DNA of 64,000 nt, from NCBI RefSeq assembly GCF_030272615.1, contig NC_081412.1, forward strand, positions 545,670,202-545,734,201, read 5' to 3'. Positions within the stretch are counted from its first letter, which is position 1; every line of letters begins with the position of its first letter. This document shows positions 58,400 to 64,000 of this stretch, one piece after another. The notes beneath the pieces were generated by a model, which was not told the origin of the DNA, did no database searches, and was given only the letters and a program-made list of their open reading frames with translations. Both the position numbers and the translations under genes were made by a program. This DNA is from Cryptomeria japonica. Its lineage: Eukaryota; Streptophyta; Pinopsida; Cupressales; Cupressaceae.

Positions 58400-60880
58400 A
58401 TGCCCAACATTGTTTTTCGTAGCTCCATCAATATTAATTTAAACCAAGTCCAAAGGATGATCCTCTCATTTAGTAATTTGATCATCTTGAGGGTTATTGT
58501 TAGAAATGACCCAAAACGATAAATCATAGGTATATCAAGTCTCATTAGAGCTCTAAATTCAAACCATGAACTCACTTGTTAACTTGAATCCAAAATTGAC
58601 ATGTTTCTTTCAAATCGGCTATGATCCTACCTCAAAGTTGACTTATATGTCTAGTTGTACCATTAAAATTTTTTTGATTACATTTTGACCACATATTCCA
58701 TTAGATTAAATCATGACCAACATCATAAAACAAATTAATGCTTGCTAGCTTAAAAAAGGTCATAATTGGTTCACAAGAAAATATTAGATATAATTATAAT
58801 TATTCTATGAAATTCCCAACATATCATAGCATAAATGATAAAATAAATAGTAAGGAGGTCGATAAAGATGTTGGTAAAGATGTTCCCATTTCTTCATCAT
58901 CTTTAAGACATACATTTGTTTTACTTAACAATCCCACATTTTCATATATTGTCATGATGAAGTATTAAATAGTCGAATTTAATATATATATATACTTGTT
59001 TTTTAAATACTACTAGCATTTAATTCAATAACTTATTACTAAATATATTTGTAGGATGCTTTTTATGAGATTCCCTAAAGTGACTCAAATTTGCAAATAT
59101 GTAAGGTGGAGATTTATTGAAAGAACTTGGAGTGCTTGTACATCATCTCCTAGAAACATATATAAATTTTTTTTTCAGCTAATTTATGCAAATTGTTTTT
59201 CATCCTTTGAATTTATTACTATATGTAATTGTACATAAAATATGACAAAGGGTAACACTCAAAATGAGTGGGGCAACTCATGATTATACAGTAAAAGCTC
59301 ATACAAATGGATATTTGAGGGATCAAGAGAACAAAATGATTACTAAGAGCCTCGTTTGTGTGGATAATTTTAACCAAGTCCAGAGGAGGATGCTCTCATC
59401 TAGAAAGATGATCATTCTAAGGGTTATTATTAGAAAAGACAAAAGAAGGAGAAATTGTAGGTATTTCAAGTCTCATGAGAACTCTAAATTTCATCCGCCA
59501 TCTCACTCAATAATCTTAAGTCCAAATTTGACATGTCTTTTCCCAATTGGTAATGATTCTACCCCAAAGTTGACTTATATTTCTTGTTGCACCATTAAAT
59601 ATCCTTTGATTGTATTTCAACTAGATGTTCCATTTGATAAATTATGACCAATTTCATGTGATAGATTAACACTTTCTAGCTTTAAAAAAAATTAATATTG
59701 ATTTACAAAAAAATATTGGATATAATCAATAATCATTCGATGGAGTTCCCAACATATCGCACCATAAATGATTAAAAAAAAAGAAGTCATAAAGATGTTG
59801 GTAACAATGTTTCCCATTGTCTAAATCTTTAAGACACACATTTATTTAGATTAACACTCCCACATTTCAAATATTGTCATGATGAAAGATTTGCACACAC
59901 ACACACACACACACATTTTTAAAATACTACTAATATTTGTAAGATGTGTTTTGATGAGAATCCCTAAAATGACTCAAATTTACAAATGTGTAAGGGGGAG
60001 ATTTATTGCAAGAACTTGAAGTGCATGCACATCGTCCTATATGACATATTTGACATAAAATTTTAGCCAATTTGATATTTTTTCTTTTTTATCCCTTAAA
60101 TTCATTACGTAATTATACATAACATTTGACAGAGGGTAACACTTGAAATGAGTGAGGGTAGTTCATGATTATCCTGTAAAAGCTCTTAGAAATGGACATT
60201 TGAGGGCTCAAGAAAACAAAATGATTACTAAGAGTGTTGTTTGTGTATATAATTTTAAGCGAGTCTAGAGGAGGATGTTGTCATCTAGTAAGTTGGTCAT
60301 CCCAAGAGTTATTATTAGAAAAGACAAAAGAAGGAGAAATTGTATGCATATCAAGTCTCACAAGAACTTTATATCCCAACCAATACCTCATTTAACAATG
60401 TTAAATCCAATTTCGACATGTTGCTTTCAAATTGACTATGATTCTATCCCAAAATTAACTTATATATCTAATTGTACCATTAAAAAATCTTTAATTGCCT
60501 TTCAATTAATTATTCTAATAAATAAAATTAGAACTAATGTCATACACTTAAATCCATAACTGATTTATAAAAAATATTACATCTACTATGAAAATTCCAT
60601 GTACATCACACCATAAATGATGAAAGATTGTAATGATAGAAAAAATTAATATATACTGATATTTGTAAGATGTGCTTTACTCGACTCAAATTATCAAACG
60701 CACTTGGAGTGCATGTACATCCTGCTGTACATTTGACAGGAAATTTTAGCTACCGTAGCATTTATTTTTATAGAGAGGAACACTTGAAATAAGTGTGGGC
60801 AGCTGTAAAATCTCGTACTAATTGAGATTCAACGGCTCTAGAGAACAAAATAATTTGTCCTGTTTGTTGATTTAACTGCT
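58400..60880 (+). repeat. Diverged tandem array, ~0.9-kb unit, about three copies
   Basis: Landmark blocks recur at 58441, 59371 and about 60255: CCAAGTC.AGAGGA, then GGGTTATT.TTAGAAA, TATCAAGTCTCA, TTGACATGT.TTTC and TTGACTTATAT..CT.GTTG.ACCATT. Spacing is about 930 and 885 bp. A second set of landmarks (GGTAACACT.AAAATGAGTG; GGAGATTTATTG.AAGAACTTG) recurs at 59060-59280, 59960-60150 and about 60680-60800. Short ORFs in the copies are not shared intact among all three. Confidence 0.8.
59891..59914. repeat. (AC)n microsatellite
   Basis: About 12 AC units within the 0.9-kb array. It is (TA)n at the matching place in the previous copy (about 58984). Confidence 0.85.
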
Positions 60881-60933
60881 AAAACCTCTTCTGCAGCTCA
60901 TCAACACTGGGAAGATTTATCCGAAGAAATTTA

Positions 60934-61120
60934 ATACATCACATTACAATGGTAATATATCTTATTGCAGTTGAGCTGGCATGAATTTGTCTCTCAATTT
61001 TCTTGCACTACTTAATTTTTATTTGAATACGTCACATTACAATGGTAATATATCTTATTGCAGTTAGCTGGCATGAATTTATCTCTCAATTTTCTTGCAC
61101 TACTTAATTTTTATTTTTAT
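60934..61120 (+). repeat. 93-bp direct duplication
   Basis: ATACATCACATTACAATGG (60934) and ATACGTCACATTACAATGG (61027) start two near-identical copies that run through TATCTTATTGCAG and CTTGCACTACTTAATTTTT. Each copy contains a TTGCAG that could act as a splice acceptor. Confidence 0.85.
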
Positions 61121-64000
61121 TTCTTGAAGGCATCTCCTCCTGTGGCCTGTATTACAGAGGAAAGAGACAGGCCGAATAAGATGTGCAGCGAGGTGAGTTA
61201 ATATCCGTTTCACGTTGCTCTCTTAGCACTGCCTGTGTGCTTATAGCTTCTGGCAAAATTTGCATGTAAACATGTGTGGGCAAATAGGGTATGCCTTAGC
61301 ATTTAAGGATGTGCACAAAAATTTGCTTGAGAGGTATGTTTACTTTAAAATTCTGGCCAATTCACTTGTCTATGACTTTCCTAGGGAATTTGCTTTGCTA
61401 TTTTCCGTAGATATTGTTCAATGGGGGTGTACATCCCTTTGCACCTCTGGTTTTGAACTTATGACGTCTGGATTTGAGCCTATGACCTCCTGTATGGACA
61501 ACACATAACTTCATTATGAGGCTCTCCCAGGCAAGGTAAGTTCTGCCCTTAACCCATTTTTCGCAATATTTGGACTAGTTGCTTAGCACTGCACTGATAG
61601 ACAGGGAAAAAGGTTTTCAGGCACCCACTCATTGCTAAGGCTGCTTGGCACTTGACCAGAGATCAAGGAGATAGCGGTAAAGACTTTAGAGCCTTAGGCA
61701 TTTGATTGACATTAGAGCCATTAGACACTTAAATTTTTTTAGGTGGAGATCCAGTAGAGAGCATGTGACTGGAAGGGGTTGACAACCAGGAGTTTTAGGT
61801 TTTGTTTTGTACGTTGCAGCAAGTTTTTCAATGTGAATATTTTACCATGTCTCTTAAGATTTGAACCTTGGGTTTTGTGGTAAAATGTCATTATTTGTAT
61901 TATCTGAAGTTCTTTTGTTTCACATAACTTTTTTTCTTAGAGAATGATGTATATATTACTAATTAAAAGATGACATTACATATATTCAAAAGAAAAATAA
62001 ATAAATTAATTGAAATAAGTTTAAAGTCAAAATAAAGTAGACCTGAACTGTCAGAAGTAAAAGAACCAAAACAGTGAACACCAAAAAAATAAACGAAAGA
62101 TTTTCGGTTCTTACTTCTTCAGAATGGTGAACGGAATCTTTTTATGTTTATCTTAAATTTCATTGACAGGTGTTATTGGGAAAATCTAAAGGGGCATTTA
62201 GGATTACTTGAATTAATTTTTTTTTTCAGGAAATTATTAAAAAAAAGGATTGGGTGGCTGCAACTTGTCAATAGAACATCTAAAGGGTGTGCTTGATTTT
62301 TTCAAGCACTTCCTTTAACAGTTGTTTAAATTATCATTTTTAATTTGGTCTTAGGAAAGAAATTATCATCCCTATTTTGGCATATTGAAGATGTCGGTGA
62401 TCAAAATTGTATGTTCCAAAATCATTTTAAGTTTGGGAGTCATGAGTGTCAAATTTAAAAGTAATTGACAACTCATTATTAGGTAGGGACAACTAAGGAC
62501 CAATTGATAAGGATGGCAATTGATAAGGATGGGTAGTTCCTTCTGCTTTTGGCTTTGCTTGGTCAGGTGGTATTCATTGAGATGCTACCTTCAAGAGAAT
62601 CAAAGGCAAACAATACCCATTGCATAAGAGACTCCAAAGTTCATTGTCACTAAACACCTATATGCTGTTTTGCTAATACAAGTGCTTCACATCTTTATTA
62701 TTATATACACAACCATGTAGAGTTAAAGATGTGTCTTGTTAACCTCTAATGATATTCACCTCTTAGTATGTATTCACATGGATGCAAACAAAACAACAAA
62801 GCACACCTCTCTTTTGTAAAGCTTGTAGAATTAACTGAGATTGAACAATTCTGGTGAGACTCAACATAACATAATGTTTGTTGAAAGATTATAATTTGTT
62901 GATCAAATGTGATGATGTGATGGAAAATTGAGAACACAACAGATGGGTGCCTTTATCCATGAGGATGGTAGAGTCTATATTTTTAGTATCCAATGATAAC
63001 ATAAATGTAACCCAACATAAACTGCATAAATGGTACCAATAATGACCCTCTCAATCCCATCAATTAGGTAGATTTTCATACAAACTAACCAACATATGAA
63101 TTGCAGCACAACTAATTGAACATATCTCAGTTATCCATGATAAACCTATAGACTTTCTATATTACTTTGACAAGGTGCCTTCCAAAATTTTGCAAAAAGT
63201 TTTATTGCACAAGAGTCAAAGGTAACGCTCAAATCAGCGAATGTGATTAGGAGAACACTCAAAATGTGGTGTCCCCGATCAGTGTAATGGCAAAACGTTG
63301 ATTCTGTTTCTGATTCATTAATGAAACTGATTCTCTTTCTGATTCATTAATAAAACTCGAATGTAACTACCCATGCAATGTTTATTTTTATTTTAAAAGG
63401 TAAACCCTAACTGCTGCAAAGAGCACAATTTATTATAATAAACCCTAGCTGAGTGGGATTGAAACCAAACTTTCAAAATTATTAATGACAAACAATATCA
63501 AACCCTTATATGCACATCATTTGATCACAATACACTCAGATCTGAAAACATAGATTATAACAGCCAATTGGAATCCCCAAATAAATTCTGAAATTTGACT
63601 TCAGCTGCAGGAAATGTGTTACAGTAAAATGAATTAGTAAATGCATTCACAACCTTAGATTTGTAGCTGTTCAGCCTGTCAAAGGGCTGGAAATCAGCAT
63701 AGAAGCTTTCCAGTAAGATTCACCCTTGCTCAAAAATCAATGTAGGGCACAACTTCACTAAATGGCAGAAATCTCCACCAAATCAAACCCTCAGATCAGC
63801 ATTTGCCCTGCGGTTGGAAATGCTGGTGATGATTGACAATGCTGGCGTTACTGTTGATCCTTATCACCTATCACCCAAAACAAACCTTGTAATGGTACGA
63901 TAGCCTCATAGGATGGTACAACAAGTTGGCAACTCAAACATTCGTTGATTGAGGTCTGAGCTGCCTTGGAAACACTTATAACATGCAGATGATTCTAAAT
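61121..64000. other. Right flank, no recognisable gene
   Basis: One exon-like stretch (61135-61190, ...KASPPVACITEERDRPNKMC) ends at GAGGTGAGT and could be a host exon remnant, at low confidence. The 82-codon ORF at 61260-61508 contains a short duplicated phrase (FELMTSGFEPMTS). The rest is AT-rich without repeat ends, RNA genes or protein families I know. Confidence 0.35.

Noticed and set aside
1-64000. rRNA, tRNA, organelle-DNA insertions or intact host genes
   Set aside because: No conserved rRNA or tRNA segments, chloroplast or mitochondrial genes, or uninterrupted long coding regions outside mobile elements were recognised.

Overview
This is nuclear DNA from a large-genome seed plant. 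A gymnosperm (conifer or yew type) is my best guess, from the AT-rich sequence, the old nested LTR retrotransposons, an L1-type LINE with a C-terminal RNase H domain, and no intact host gene. The species cannot be fixed from the sequence. I see no rRNA, tRNA, CRISPR array or prokaryotic gene.

The window is dominated by one fossil. A minus-strand L1-type LINE of about 6.1 kb runs from ~57,750 (ORF1 start) to ~8,490 (RNase H end). It is spread over 49 kb because three elements landed in its ORF2: a 2.36-kb copia-like non-autonomous LTR element (9823-12181, TSD ATACC), a 33.3-kb CACTA transposon (12329-45609, TSD CTA), and a 7.5-kb Gypsy-like element on the minus strand (45724-53270, TSD GTAAC/ATAAC). 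Removing each insert with one TSD copy rejoins the LINE codons in frame at all three points, so the boundaries rest on both TSDs and coding continuity.

The CACTA element has CACTA...TAGTG ends and subterminal repeats. It carries a decayed TNP2 transposase gene (18987-24330), a SET-domain-like coding remnant (~25503-26215), and a decayed second CACTA gene of the Ptta/En/Spm type (~26367-29275). Inside it are a 1.15-kb inverted-repeat element (22026-23175) that splits TNP2, remnants of older Gypsy elements (31627-33095 plus strand; 43312-45150 minus strand), and a complete Gypsy-like element with 1.67-kb LTRs (34823-43306, perfect TSD CAATG). That element encodes a retropepsin and a G-patch-like motif but no recognisable gag, reverse transcriptase or integrase.

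The Gypsy-like element at 45724-53270 is related (same PPT, same repeat-rich protein) and itself contains a solo LTR (48139-49271). The deepest nesting is therefore LINE > Gypsy-like > solo LTR on one side and LINE > CACTA > Gypsy-like (and the 1.15-kb element) on the other.

Outside the LINE, the left flank (1-8,480) holds the 3' end of another Gypsy element with tandem-repeat arrays and a 3' LTR (1285-2864), a solo LTR with TSD ATCTA (4911-6430) inside an AC/AT microsatellite, and an unrecognised minus-strand ORF pair (6905-7561). The right flank (57.8-64 kb) holds a ~0.9-kb tandem array (58.4-60.9 kb), a 93-bp duplication, and otherwise nothing I recognise. Every coding region carries stops or frameshifts except short ORFs, so no functional gene is claimed.
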